A stretch of DNA of 64,000 nt, taken from contig JAFANP010000048.1 in the NCBI GenBank assembly GCA_019232625.1, positions 1 through 64,000 of the forward strand, read 5' to 3'. The DNA comes from Alphaproteobacteria bacterium. Its GTDB lineage: Bacteria > Pseudomonadota > Alphaproteobacteria > Sphingomonadales > Sphingomonadaceae. Below the pieces are notes generated by a model. That model was not told where the DNA came from, made no database searches, and was given only the letters and a program-made list of their open reading frames with translations. This document shows, one piece after another, positions 50,464-58,373 of the stretch. Numbering within the stretch: position 1 is the first letter of the stretch; every line of letters starts with the position of its first letter. The position numbers and the translations under genes were made by a program.

Positions 50464-53328
50464 TCAGAACTTGAAGTTGAAGCCGGCGAGGAAGCGCCGG
50501 CCGTAGCGCTGATAGTCGATGACGTGCAGCCTCTGGCCCGGATCGAATGTGACGAACGGCTCGTCGGTGAGGTTCTGGCCCTGGAGGAACAGCGAGAGGC
50601 CGTGCATCGCGCTGGTCGCCGGGAATTCGTAGCCGATCTGCGCGTCGACGATCGTCTCCGCCGCGGCCCGCCGCCGCACCCGCGACGCGCCGAAGCCGGA
50701 CACCTCGCCGATGAAGGTCGAGCGGTAGCGGACGCTGCCGCGCGCCGAGAAGCCCCATTTCTCGAAATAGGCGGTGCCGTTCGCCACCCACTTGGAATAG
50801 CCCGGAATGTCCTCGGGGGGCGCGCCCGGCGTCGGCGCGATGCTCGTGTGGGTGTAGGAGACGCCGCCCGTCACCCCGAACCCGTCCAGGGCCGCGGTGA
50901 AGGTGGAGAAAGGCAGGGTCGCGGCAAGCTCGGCGCCGTAGAGCTTGCCGCCCTTGCCGTTGATCGGCACGGTGAGGTCGCCGATCGGCTGGAACGGGAT
51001 CGGCCGCACCACGCCATTGGCGTCGGTATAAGTGCCCTGGTTGGCGATCGGAAAGACGGCGAAGTTGAAGTCGACCGTCTGGTTGTAGATGTAGCTTCTC
51101 AGGTCCTTCCAGAAGAGCTGCAGCGCCAGATAGCCCTTGGTGCCCCAATATTTCTCGAAGGTGAGGTCGAGCGCGTTGGCGCGCCACGGCCTGAGCTGGG
51201 GATTGCCCGAGCTGCCCGACGGGAAGGCGAAGGGCACGCCGTTCTGGGTGATGATCGAGGTGCCGTAGCTGAGGCTCGCCTTGAGGTCGTCGAGCCGCGG
51301 CCGGATCATCTCGCGCGCCGCGGCGAAGCGGATGACGAAGTCGCTCGGCAGCCGCAGCGACAGGTTGAGGCTCGGCAGCACGTCGAGATACTTCGCGCCC
51401 TCGTTGCGCGGTATCCCGCCGATGTTGGGCGAGCCGTTGGGGTTGGTGCCCAGGAAGATCGCCGAGGCACCGCGCGAGCGCTGGTCGGTCCAGATCGCCT
51501 GGACGCCGAAATTGCCGGTCAGCTCGCTCGCGCCGATCGCGGAGCGGATATTGGCCTGGCCGTAGACGATCTTCTGGTCTTCGCTGATGTCGTAGGCCTT
51601 GACGACGACGTCGCCATAGGGGTTCGCGACCCGCTTGTAGATTCCGGCCTTCAAGAGTGCGATCGGGTCGTAGCTGATCACCGGGCCGAGGCCGAGATAG
51701 GTGAGGTCGGTGGTGCCCATCCGGAACTGCTCGGGCACCTTGACGCTGACCGTGCCGTTGGTGTTGGCGACGAGGCCGATGAACGACTCGTCCGGGGTCA
51801 GCCGCTTGCCGCGATGGGTATAGTCGGCGCCGAACTGGATCCCGCTCAGGAAGCCGTCCAGCTCCTTCTCCACCTGGGCGCGGAACTGCCAGAGCTCGTC
51901 CTTGATGATGCGGTTGTTGTAATAGCCGTCCTGGCCGTTGATGATTCGGTCGCCGTTCACCCCGGTCTGGTCGCCGCCCCAGCCGAGCGGGCTGGTCAGC
52001 AGGATGAGGTTGTAGTCGCCGTAATTGAGGTTGTGGGTGAAGCGGGTGCCGTTGGCGCCGCTGGTGAAGCCGATCGTGTCGGTCGCGCCGACGCCTGCGC
52101 CGCGGCCCGTGCCGGCATTGCTCTCAAGCACCAATTCGTTGCGGTCGGTCTTTGAGAAGCTGGCGTCGCCCATGATGTTCCAGCCGTCGTCGCCCTCGTA
52201 GCGGCCGTTCCAGCCGACTGAATAGAGCTTGGCGTGGCGCTGGAAGGCGTCGTTGCGGACCACGCCCTCGACGCCGGTGAAGGTGCCGTGGCTGACGATG
52301 CCGTCGGTGGTAGTGAAGCCGGGCTGCAGCGGCGCGCCGCCCCAGTAGAGCGGAAGCTCGATTCCGCGCTTGATCTGGTCGTCGCTGAAGTCGGAATAGA
52401 AGGCGTCGATCGTCGTCGTGAAGTTGGGCAGCGGCCGGAACTCGAGCGTGCCCTGCAGGCCGAGCCGCTTGAGCTGCGTCGACGTGACGTAGGATTTGGA
52501 GCCGCCGATCACCGCCGGCGGACCGCCGTTGGGGCCGATCGTCGGATAGCCCCAGCTGTTGAACTCCTGGATCTGGTAGGGCTCGTCATTGTAGCTCGCC
52601 GCCAGCGAGAGGCCGACCGTGTCGTCGGCATTCTGGGTGACGAACACCGCGTTGACCCGGTAGCCGAGGTCGTGGGAGCCGGCGTTGAGCTTGCCGAGAT
52701 CGGAATAGGTGCCGCGCGCCCCCACCGAGAAGACGTGCTTGCCATATTCGAGCGGACGGATCGTCCTCAGGTCGACGGTGCCCGAGAGGCCCTGTCCGAC
52801 GAGGTTCGCCATCGGCGTCTTGTAGACCAGGACCTGGTTGATGACCTCGGACGGATATTGGTCATATTCGACGGCGCGGTTGTCTCCCGTCGAGGTCTGC
52901 TCGCGGCCGTTGAGGAGCGTCGTCGAGAAGTCAGGCCCGAAGCCGCGGATCGAGATCGAGTTGGAGCGGCCCGAGACGCGCTGGGAAGTGAGGCCGGGAA
53001 GGCGGGCGATCGATTCGGCGATCGAGGCGTCGGGCAGCTTGCCTATGTCCTCCGCGGAGATCGATTCGACGATCTGGTCGCGCCTTTTCTTCTCGTTGAC
53101 CGCATTTTCCAAGGAGGCGCGGAAGCCGGTGACGACGATACCCTGCTCGTCATTCTCGGCGGTCGCCGCGGGATCGACCGGAGAGGTCGAGCCGCCCTGC
53201 GCATCCTGGTTCGCGTTCTGGCTGGAATTCGCGTCCTGGGCCCAGGCCGGCGCGCCGCCGAAGGCGAGCGCGAGCAGGGCCGCCCCGCCAAGCAGGCTGC
53301 GACGGTGCGACTCGGAAAATCTGATCAT
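50464..53328 (-). CDS. TonB-dependent outer-membrane receptor for maltodextrins
   Basis: 954 residues from ATG 53328 with GGAGG upstream. Signal peptide: HRRSLLGGAALLALAFGGAP with cleavage after AWA. The TonB-box region is DEQGIVVTGFRASLENAVNE, and the plug includes ISAEDIGKLPDASIAESIAR, LPGLTSQRVSGRSNSISIRG and LLNGREQTSTGDNRAVEYDQ. The beta-barrel ends RYGRRFLAGFNFKF with terminal Phe. The EKKRRDQIVESISAEDIGKLPD segment is that of carbohydrate TonB receptors of sphingomonads and Xanthomonads (CUT loci). With TonB/ExbBD it would import oligosaccharides. It heads the minus-strand operon. Confidence 0.94.
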   Translation of the reverse strand: MIRFSESHRRSLLGGAALLALAFGGAPAWAQDANSSQNANQDAQGGSTSPVDPAATAENDEQGIVVTGFRASLENAVNEKKRRDQIVESISAEDIGKLPDASIAESIARLPGLTSQRVSGRSNSISIRGFGPDFSTTLLNGREQTSTGDNRAVEYDQYPSEVINQVLVYKTPMANLVGQGLSGTVDLRTIRPLEYGKHVFSVGARGTYSDLGKLNAGSHDLGYRVNAVFVTQNADDTVGLSLAASYNDEPYQIQEFNSWGYPTIGPNGGPPAVIGGSKSYVTSTQLKRLGLQGTLEFRPLPNFTTTIDAFYSDFSDDQIKRGIELPLYWGGAPLQPGFTTTDGIVSHGTFTGVEGVVRNDAFQRHAKLYSVGWNGRYEGDDGWNIMGDASFSKTDRNELVLESNAGTGRGAGVGATDTIGFTSGANGTRFTHNLNYGDYNLILLTSPLGWGGDQTGVNGDRIINGQDGYYNNRIIKDELWQFRAQVEKELDGFLSGIQFGADYTHRGKRLTPDESFIGLVANTNGTVSVKVPEQFRMGTTDLTYLGLGPVISYDPIALLKAGIYKRVANPYGDVVVKAYDISEDQKIVYGQANIRSAIGASELTGNFGVQAIWTDQRSRGASAIFLGTNPNGSPNIGGIPRNEGAKYLDVLPSLNLSLRLPSDFVIRFAAAREMIRPRLDDLKASLSYGTSIITQNGVPFAFPSGSSGNPQLRPWRANALDLTFEKYWGTKGYLALQLFWKDLRSYIYNQTVDFNFAVFPIANQGTYTDANGVVRPIPFQPIGDLTVPINGKGGKLYGAELAATLPFSTFTAALDGFGVTGGVSYTHTSIAPTPGAPPEDIPGYSKWVANGTAYFEKWGFSARGSVRYRSTFIGEVSGFGASRVRRRAAAETIVDAQIGYEFPATSAMHGLSLFLQGQNLTDEPFVTFDPGQRLHVIDYQRYGRRFLAGFNFKF

Positions 53329-53520
53329 CTGGTCCTCCCGTTGCGGCCGCACGGATACCCCCACCCGCGCGGCCGTCGCTCGTCCCCGGCTCGTCCGCGC
53401 GCTGGGAAGGTCCCTCGCGCGGCTCCCGCGGGTCCGCATCTTTTTTCCGGATCCGGCCGTACCGGCCGCCCGGCATCCCATGCCGCGATTGGCTCGCGGT
53501 CTTCGGCTCTCTGCGCAAAT
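53329..53520. other. Upstream part of the receptor/amylase divergent gap
   Basis: The whole gap 53329-53812 is 484 bases. This part is GC-rich, holds the receptor ribosome-binding site (GGAGG in the complement) and short frames without similarity. It ends in an AT-rich stretch (CTGCGCAAATTTATGCAAAC) where the regulatory motifs begin. I see no gene. Confidence 0.5.
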
Positions 53521-53550
53521 TTATGCAAACTTCCGGCTTCGCTTGCAAGC
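53521..53550. promoter_or_regulatory. Candidate LacI-type operator upstream of the TonB receptor
   Basis: TGCAA at 53524-53528 and the perfect palindrome GCTTGCAAGC at 53541-53550, within an AT-rich tract of about 60 bases. Related TGCAA motifs sit before the amylase gene (53775-53788) and over the LacI start (58289-58310), which suggests one regulator controls all three. Confidence 0.45.
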
Positions 53551-53623
53551 GGTAAAAATTTGCCGGCGCAATGACAGCCGGGGCAGCCGGGTCCCGAACG
53601 CGGTCGATCGCGCCCCACAGAAC

Positions 53624-53708
53624 CGTTCGGGCTGAGCCTGTCGAAGCCCTTTCCTTCCACTCGAACGGAGAAAGGAGGAAAGACCCTTCGACAAGCTCAG
53701 GGCGAACG
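53624..53708. repeat. R1-family palindrome in the receptor/amylase gap
   Basis: Arms 53624-53646 (CGTTCGGGCTGAGCCTGTCG plus AAG) and 53686-53708 (CTTCGACAAGCTCAGGGCGA plus ACG) are inverted copies matching at 20 of 23 positions, around a 39-base loop. It separates the receptor-side motif from the amylase-side motif. Confidence 0.88.
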
Positions 53709-53774
53709 GGTGGGGACGATGGCGCTCGAACGGCCGGCACTCCAATAGCGGGCTTGACCGGGGTGCACCGCCTC

Positions 53775-53788
53775 TGCAAAGAATTGCA
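53775..53788 (+). promoter_or_regulatory. Candidate LacI-type operator upstream of the amylase gene
   Basis: TGCAA-AGAA-TTGCA, a perfect inverted repeat with a four-base centre, 24 bases ahead of the amylase ATG and near the GGAGG ribosome-binding site. Its placement fits repression of the plus-strand operon. Confidence 0.5.
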
Positions 53789-53812
53789 AAAAGCCGCAGG
53801 GGAGGATCAAGG

Positions 53813-55645
53813 ATGCGCGCTGCCGCCATGGTGAAGGCCACTCTCGCCGCCGCGTTTTGCGCCATGGCGCCCTTCCCCATGGCGGCCGCCCCCACCCCCG
53901 CTCCCGCCTATCTCGACCGGACGCCGGAGCAGGAGATCGTCTACTTCGTCCTTCCCGACCGGTTCGAGAATGGCGACCGGTCCAACGATCGCGGCGGCCT
54001 TTCCGGCGGCCGGCTGCAGACAGGCTTCGATCCCGCCCACAAGGGCTTCTATCACGGCGGCGACCTCAAGGGCCTGACGCGGCGGCTCGATTACGTCGCC
54101 GCGCTCGGAGCGACGGCGATCTGGCTCGGCCCCGTCTACCGCAACAAGCCGGTCCAGGGCCCGCCCGGCCAGGAAAGCGCCGGCTATCACGGCTATTGGA
54201 TCACCGACTTCACCGACGTCGATCCCCATTTCGGGACGAAGGGCGATCTTCACGCCCTCGTCGACGCCGCCCATGCCCGCGGAATCAAGGTCTATCTCGA
54301 CATCATCACCAACCACACGGCCGACGTGATCCGCTATCGCGAGTGTCCAAACAACGACTGCGCCTATCGCAGCCTCGCCGATTATCCCTTCGGCCGCCGC
54401 GGCGGTGCCGGCGGCGCGGCGATCAACGACGGCTTCGAGGGGCTCGGCGCGGCGGCGCAGCGGACCGGCAATTTCGCCCGCCTCGCCCGGCCCGATTACG
54501 CCTACACCCCCTATCTTCCCAAGGGCGAGGAGAGGGTCAAGAAGCCCGACTGGCTGAACGACCCGATCTACTACCACAACCGCGGCAACTCGACCTTCGC
54601 CGGCGAGAGCGCGACGCAGGGCGACTTCGCGGGCCTCGACGACCTGTTCACCGAGAACCCTCGGGTCGTCGACGGCTTCATCGAGATCTACGGAAAGTGG
54701 ATCGACGATTTCGGGATAGACGGCTTCCGGATCGACACGGCGCGCCACGTCAATCCGGAATTCTGGCAGGCCTTCGTGCCGGCCATGCAGGCGCGGGCCA
54801 AGGCGCGCGGCATCCCCAACTTCCACATCTTCGGCGAGGTCTTCGATCCCGATCCCGGCACGCTGGCCCGCTTCACCAAGGTCGATCGCTATCCCGCCGT
54901 GCTCGATTTCGCGCTCGCCTTCGCCACCGTCGACGTCGTCGCCAAGGGCGCGGGAACGGACAGGCTCGCCCGCGTCTTCGCCGCCGATCCGCTCTACGAG
55001 GGCGGCGAGGCGGCGGCGCGGCGCCTTCCAACCTTCAACGGCAACCACGATGCGGGGCGCTTCGCCTTCTTCGTCCGCCAGGCCAATCCGAATGCGAGCG
55101 AGGAGGAGGTGCTGAAGCGCGTGATCCTCGGCAACGCAATCCTCTTCCTCAGCCGCGGCACGCCCGTCGTCTATTATGGCGACGAGCAGGGCTTCGCCGG
55201 CGACGGAGGAGACCAGGACGCGCGGCAGGACATGTTCGCCAGCCAGGTCGCCTCCTACAACGACGACCGGCTGGTCGGCTCGTCGGCGACGACGGCGCAG
55301 GCGAATTTCGATACGGGCTCGGCCATGTTCCGCGCCATCGCCGAGCTTGCCCGAATCCGCCGCGACGATCCGGCGCTCCGCGACGGCGAGCAGGTGGTGC
55401 GCGCTTATGGCGACAAGCCGGGCCTCTTCGCCCTGTCGCGCCGCGCGCCCTCGGGCGGAGGCGAGACGCTGGCGGCGTTCAACACCGGCACCTCGCCCGT
55501 CTCGGCCCAGGTGCTGGTCGACACCGGCTCGGCGCACTGGGTCGGCGTCCACGGCCGCTGCGCGCCGGCCGCCAGCGCGCCCGGCAGCTACCGGGTCGAG
55601 ATACCGCCGCTCGGCTTCGTCGTCTGCCGGAGCGCCGCGCGGTGA
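53813..55645 (+). CDS. GH13 alpha-amylase / cyclomaltodextrinase-like enzyme, exported
   Basis: 610 residues with an N-terminal signal (MVKATLAAAFCAMAPFPMAA). Family regions: VYFVLPDRFENGDRSND, GATAIWLGPVYRNKPVQ, GIKVYLDIITNHTADV, DGFRIDTARHVNPEFW (nucleophile Asp), FHIFGEVFDPDP (acid/base Glu) and FNGNHDAGRFAFFV (Asp). HGGDLKGLTRRLDYVAALGA is typical of secreted amylases acting on maltodextrins. Together with the minus-strand amylase it provides two enzymes of separate subfamilies in the periplasm. Its stop overlaps the alpha-glucosidase start (GTGA). Confidence 0.92.
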   Translation: MRAAAMVKATLAAAFCAMAPFPMAAAPTPAPAYLDRTPEQEIVYFVLPDRFENGDRSNDRGGLSGGRLQTGFDPAHKGFYHGGDLKGLTRRLDYVAALGATAIWLGPVYRNKPVQGPPGQESAGYHGYWITDFTDVDPHFGTKGDLHALVDAAHARGIKVYLDIITNHTADVIRYRECPNNDCAYRSLADYPFGRRGGAGGAAINDGFEGLGAAAQRTGNFARLARPDYAYTPYLPKGEERVKKPDWLNDPIYYHNRGNSTFAGESATQGDFAGLDDLFTENPRVVDGFIEIYGKWIDDFGIDGFRIDTARHVNPEFWQAFVPAMQARAKARGIPNFHIFGEVFDPDPGTLARFTKVDRYPAVLDFALAFATVDVVAKGAGTDRLARVFAADPLYEGGEAAARRLPTFNGNHDAGRFAFFVRQANPNASEEEVLKRVILGNAILFLSRGTPVVYYGDEQGFAGDGGDQDARQDMFASQVASYNDDRLVGSSATTAQANFDTGSAMFRAIAELARIRRDDPALRDGEQVVRAYGDKPGLFALSRRAPSGGGETLAAFNTGTSPVSAQVLVDTGSAHWVGVHGRCAPAASAPGSYRVEIPPLGFVVCRSAAR

Positions 55646-57264
55646 CCGGCCTCGCCGCCGAGGCGATCGCGCCCGCCTCCGCCGCCGCCCAGGCGCAATG
55701 GTGGCGCGGCGCCGTCATCTACCAGATCTATCCGCGCAGCTTCGCCGACACGAACGGCGACGGCATCGGCGACCTTCCCGGAGTCACTCGGCATCTCGAC
55801 TATGTCGCCTCGCTCGGAGTCGACGGGATATGGCTGTCGCCCTTCTTCACCTCGCCGATGAAGGATTTCGGCTACGACATCGCCGATTATCGCGACGTCG
55901 ATCCGATCTTCGGCACGCTCGCCGATTTCGACGCGCTCGTCGCCAAGGCGCACCGGCTCGGCCTCAAGGTGATTGTCGACCAGGTCTATTCACACACGTC
56001 AGATGCCCATTCCTGGTTTCGCGAGAGCCGCTCGAGCCGCGACAATCCCAAGGCCGACTGGTATGTCTGGGCCGACGCCCGGCCGGACGGCTCGCCGCCC
56101 AACAACTGGCAGTCGGTCTTCTACGGCCCGTGCTGGACCTGGGACGCGCGCCGGGGCCAATATTATCTCCACAATTTCCTGCCGCAGCAGCCCAACCTCC
56201 ACGTCCACAACCCCGAGGTGCAGAAGGCGCTCCTCGCCACGGCGCGCTTCTGGCTCGACCGCGGCGTCGACGGCTTCCGCCTCGACGCGATCAACTTCTC
56301 GATGCACGACCCGGCGCTCAGGGATAACCCCCCGGTCGCCGCCGGCGCCGGGCCGCGCACCCGGCCGTTCGACTTCCAGCACCATTTCCACAACCAGTCC
56401 CATCCCGACATCCCGCGGTTCCTCGGCCGGGTCCGCGAGGTGCTCGAAGGCTATGGCGGCGACCGCTTCACCGTCGCCGAAGTGGGCGGCGAGCAGGCCG
56501 ACCGGGAGATGAAGCTGTTCACCCAGGGCCCCGGGCGGCTTGACAGCGCCTACGGCTTCAACTTCCTCTACGCGCGTGCGCTGACGCCGGAGCTGATCCA
56601 CGACGCAATGGCGCTGTGGCCGGGCGAAGACGGGGAGGGCTGGCCGAGCTGGGCTTTCTCGAACCACGACGCGCCGCGGGTGGTCTCGCGCTGGCGCGGC
56701 GCGCGCGACGCCGCCGCCTTCGCCCGCCAGGCCATGCTCCTCCTCATGGCGCTGCGCGGCAACATCTTCCTCTACCAGGGCGAGGAGCTCGGCCTTCCCC
56801 AGGCCGACGTGCCGTTCGAGCGGCTGCGCGATCCCGAGGCGATCGCCAACTGGCCGGAAACCCAAGGGCGCGACGGCGCCCGCACCCCGATGCCCTGGCG
56901 CGCCGCGGCGCCGAACGGCGGCTTCTCCACCGGGGAGCCGTGGCTCCCGGTCGATCGCCGCCATCTCGATCTCGCCGTCGACCTCCAAGAACCGGATCCC
57001 GGCTCGACCCTCAACCTCACCCGCCGCCTGATCGCCCTTCGCAAGGCGAAACCCGCTCTGCGGCTCGGCGCCATCCGCCCCGTCGAGGCGCCCGCCCCCC
57101 TCCTCGCCTTCGAGCGCGGCGACGGCGAGGAGCGCCTCCTGTGCGCCTTCAACCTCGGCGAGGACGCGGTGGATTGGCCCCTCCCCTCCGGCTGGCGGAT
57201 CGTCGCGGCGGTGGGAGAGGGCCTCGGCCCGCTCTCCGGCTGGATCGCCGAGCCGGCGCGGTGA
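55642..57264 (+). CDS. GH13 alpha-glucosidase (subfamily 23 type), cytoplasmic
   Basis: 540 residues from GTG 55642. No signal peptide. Sequence blocks: WRGAVIYQIYPRSFADTNGD, GIGDLPGVTRHLDYVASLGV, VIVDQVYSHTSDAHSWFRES, DGFRLDAINFSMHD (Asp), FTVAEVGGEQ (Glu), and FSNHDAPRVVSRW (Asp). YQGEELGLPQADVPFERLRD is characteristic of alpha-1,4-glucosidases/maltases. It cleaves imported maltose and maltodextrins to glucose for glucokinase. Overlaps the amylase stop by four bases. Convergent with the LacI gene, eight bases apart. Confidence 0.93.
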   Translation: MTGLAAEAIAPASAAAQAQWWRGAVIYQIYPRSFADTNGDGIGDLPGVTRHLDYVASLGVDGIWLSPFFTSPMKDFGYDIADYRDVDPIFGTLADFDALVAKAHRLGLKVIVDQVYSHTSDAHSWFRESRSSRDNPKADWYVWADARPDGSPPNNWQSVFYGPCWTWDARRGQYYLHNFLPQQPNLHVHNPEVQKALLATARFWLDRGVDGFRLDAINFSMHDPALRDNPPVAAGAGPRTRPFDFQHHFHNQSHPDIPRFLGRVREVLEGYGGDRFTVAEVGGEQADREMKLFTQGPGRLDSAYGFNFLYARALTPELIHDAMALWPGEDGEGWPSWAFSNHDAPRVVSRWRGARDAAAFARQAMLLLMALRGNIFLYQGEELGLPQADVPFERLRDPEAIANWPETQGRDGARTPMPWRAAAPNGGFSTGEPWLPVDRRHLDLAVDLQEPDPGSTLNLTRRLIALRKAKPALRLGAIRPVEAPAPLLAFERGDGEERLLCAFNLGEDAVDWPLPSGWRIVAAVGEGLGPLSGWIAEPAR

Positions 57265-57272
57265 AGCGGGGA

Positions 57273-58289
57273 TCACCCCCCGCAGCTCTCCCGCACGATC
57301 AACTCGGTCGGCAGCCGCTCCGAGCGCATGTCGGCGCCGGCGCCCGTGTCGAGCAGCTTCGAGACCAGAAGCCGTCCGGCGCGGGCGGTATCCTGCGAGA
57401 CGGTGGTCAGCGCCGGCCGGCTGTAGCGGGCGAAGGGCACGTCGTCATAGCCGACCACCGAGACGTCCTCGGGAACGCGGCGGCCGTGATGGAGGAGCGA
57501 GCGGACCGCGCCGAGCGCGATGAGGTCGCTGGCGGCGACGATGCCGTCGAAATCGAGACCGCGGGCGAGCAGCGCGTCGACCGAGGCCTCGGCCGATTCG
57601 ACGGTGAAATGGGCCGGCACCATCAAGGCGGGGTCGTGCGGCAGCCCCGCCTGCTCCAGCGCGTCGAGATAGCCGCGCACGCGCTGGCTCACTTCCGGCG
57701 CCTCCGTGTCGCCGAGATAGACGATTCGCCGACGCCCCAGCCGGGCGAGATGCAGGGTCGCGCGCTTGCCGCCGGCGAGGTTGTCCGAGCCGACCGAGCA
57801 ATAGGCCTGTTCGGGAAGCTGCGCGCCCCAGACGGCGAAGCGCGCCTCGCTCTCGGCGAGATGGTTGAAGGCGTGGTGGAGCGAGCTCTGGCCGAGGAAG
57901 ATGACTCCGTCGGCGCGGCTCGTCGTCATCGCCGCGGAAAGGTCGTCGAAGCTGGTCGGCGCGAAGTGGCTGACGAGGAGGTCGCAGCCCCGCTCGCGTG
58001 CCGCGTCGCTGACGCCGGCGACCAGCTCGAGGAAGAAGGGGTCGTCGAGCTGTCCCTCGCGCCCCTGCGGTCGCGGCACGACGAGGGCGATGGTGCCGGT
58101 GGCGCCGATCGGCCCGGCCGGCATGTAGCGGCGGAACGGATAATCGTGCTCGCGCGCCAGCTTCCAGATGCGCTGCTTGGTCCGCGCGTTGATCGCCGGG
58201 CTGTCGTTGAGCGCCCGCGACGCGGTCGAGATCGACACGCCGGCCAAGCGGGCGATATCCTCGAGCCGGGTATTTCGCCGGGCCATCAT
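57273..58289 (-). CDS. LacI family transcriptional regulator
   Basis: 338 residues from ATG 58289 (ATG 58286 is the adjacent choice). The helix-turn-helix is RLEDIARLAGVSISTASRAL followed by NDSPAINARTKQRIWKLARE; the periplasmic-binding-protein-like core includes VVPRPQGREGQLDDPFFLEL, VSDAARERGCDLLVSHF, VGSDNLAGGKRATLHLARLG, IVYLGDTEAPEVSQRVRGYL and VGYDDVPFARYSRPALTTVS. It most likely represses the maltodextrin genes, with maltose or a derivative as inducer. No ribosome-binding site is evident, and TGCAAAAGTT repeats overlap the start codon, suggesting leaderless or autoregulated expression. Confidence 0.92.
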   Translation of the reverse strand: MMARRNTRLEDIARLAGVSISTASRALNDSPAINARTKQRIWKLAREHDYPFRRYMPAGPIGATGTIALVVPRPQGREGQLDDPFFLELVAGVSDAARERGCDLLVSHFAPTSFDDLSAAMTTSRADGVIFLGQSSLHHAFNHLAESEARFAVWGAQLPEQAYCSVGSDNLAGGKRATLHLARLGRRRIVYLGDTEAPEVSQRVRGYLDALEQAGLPHDPALMVPAHFTVESAEASVDALLARGLDFDGIVAASDLIALGAVRSLLHHGRRVPEDVSVVGYDDVPFARYSRPALTTVSQDTARAGRLLVSKLLDTGAGADMRSERLPTELIVRESCGG

Positions 58290-58310
58290 GCAAAAGTTGC
58301 TGCAAAAGTT
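58289..58310. promoter_or_regulatory. Candidate operator between the LacI and GH97 genes
   Basis: A perfect 10-base direct repeat, TGCAAAAGTT at 58289-58298 and 58301-58310, 12 bases apart, overlaps the LacI start codon. The second copy also forms TTGC-T-GCAA (58297-58305). This is the third place in the locus with TGCAA motifs. Confidence 0.5.
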
Positions 58311-58373
58311 TTCATGCGGCGAATAAGACAAAGCTGCGCGCCGCTGGCAAGCCCCCACGAACGGAGCCGATCC

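Noticed and set aside
53150-53779. Minus-strand frames of 110-209 codons upstream of the TonB receptor
   Set aside because: They run through the R1 palindrome and the AT-rich regulatory tract and have no conserved composition; the receptor start with GGAGG is well defined.
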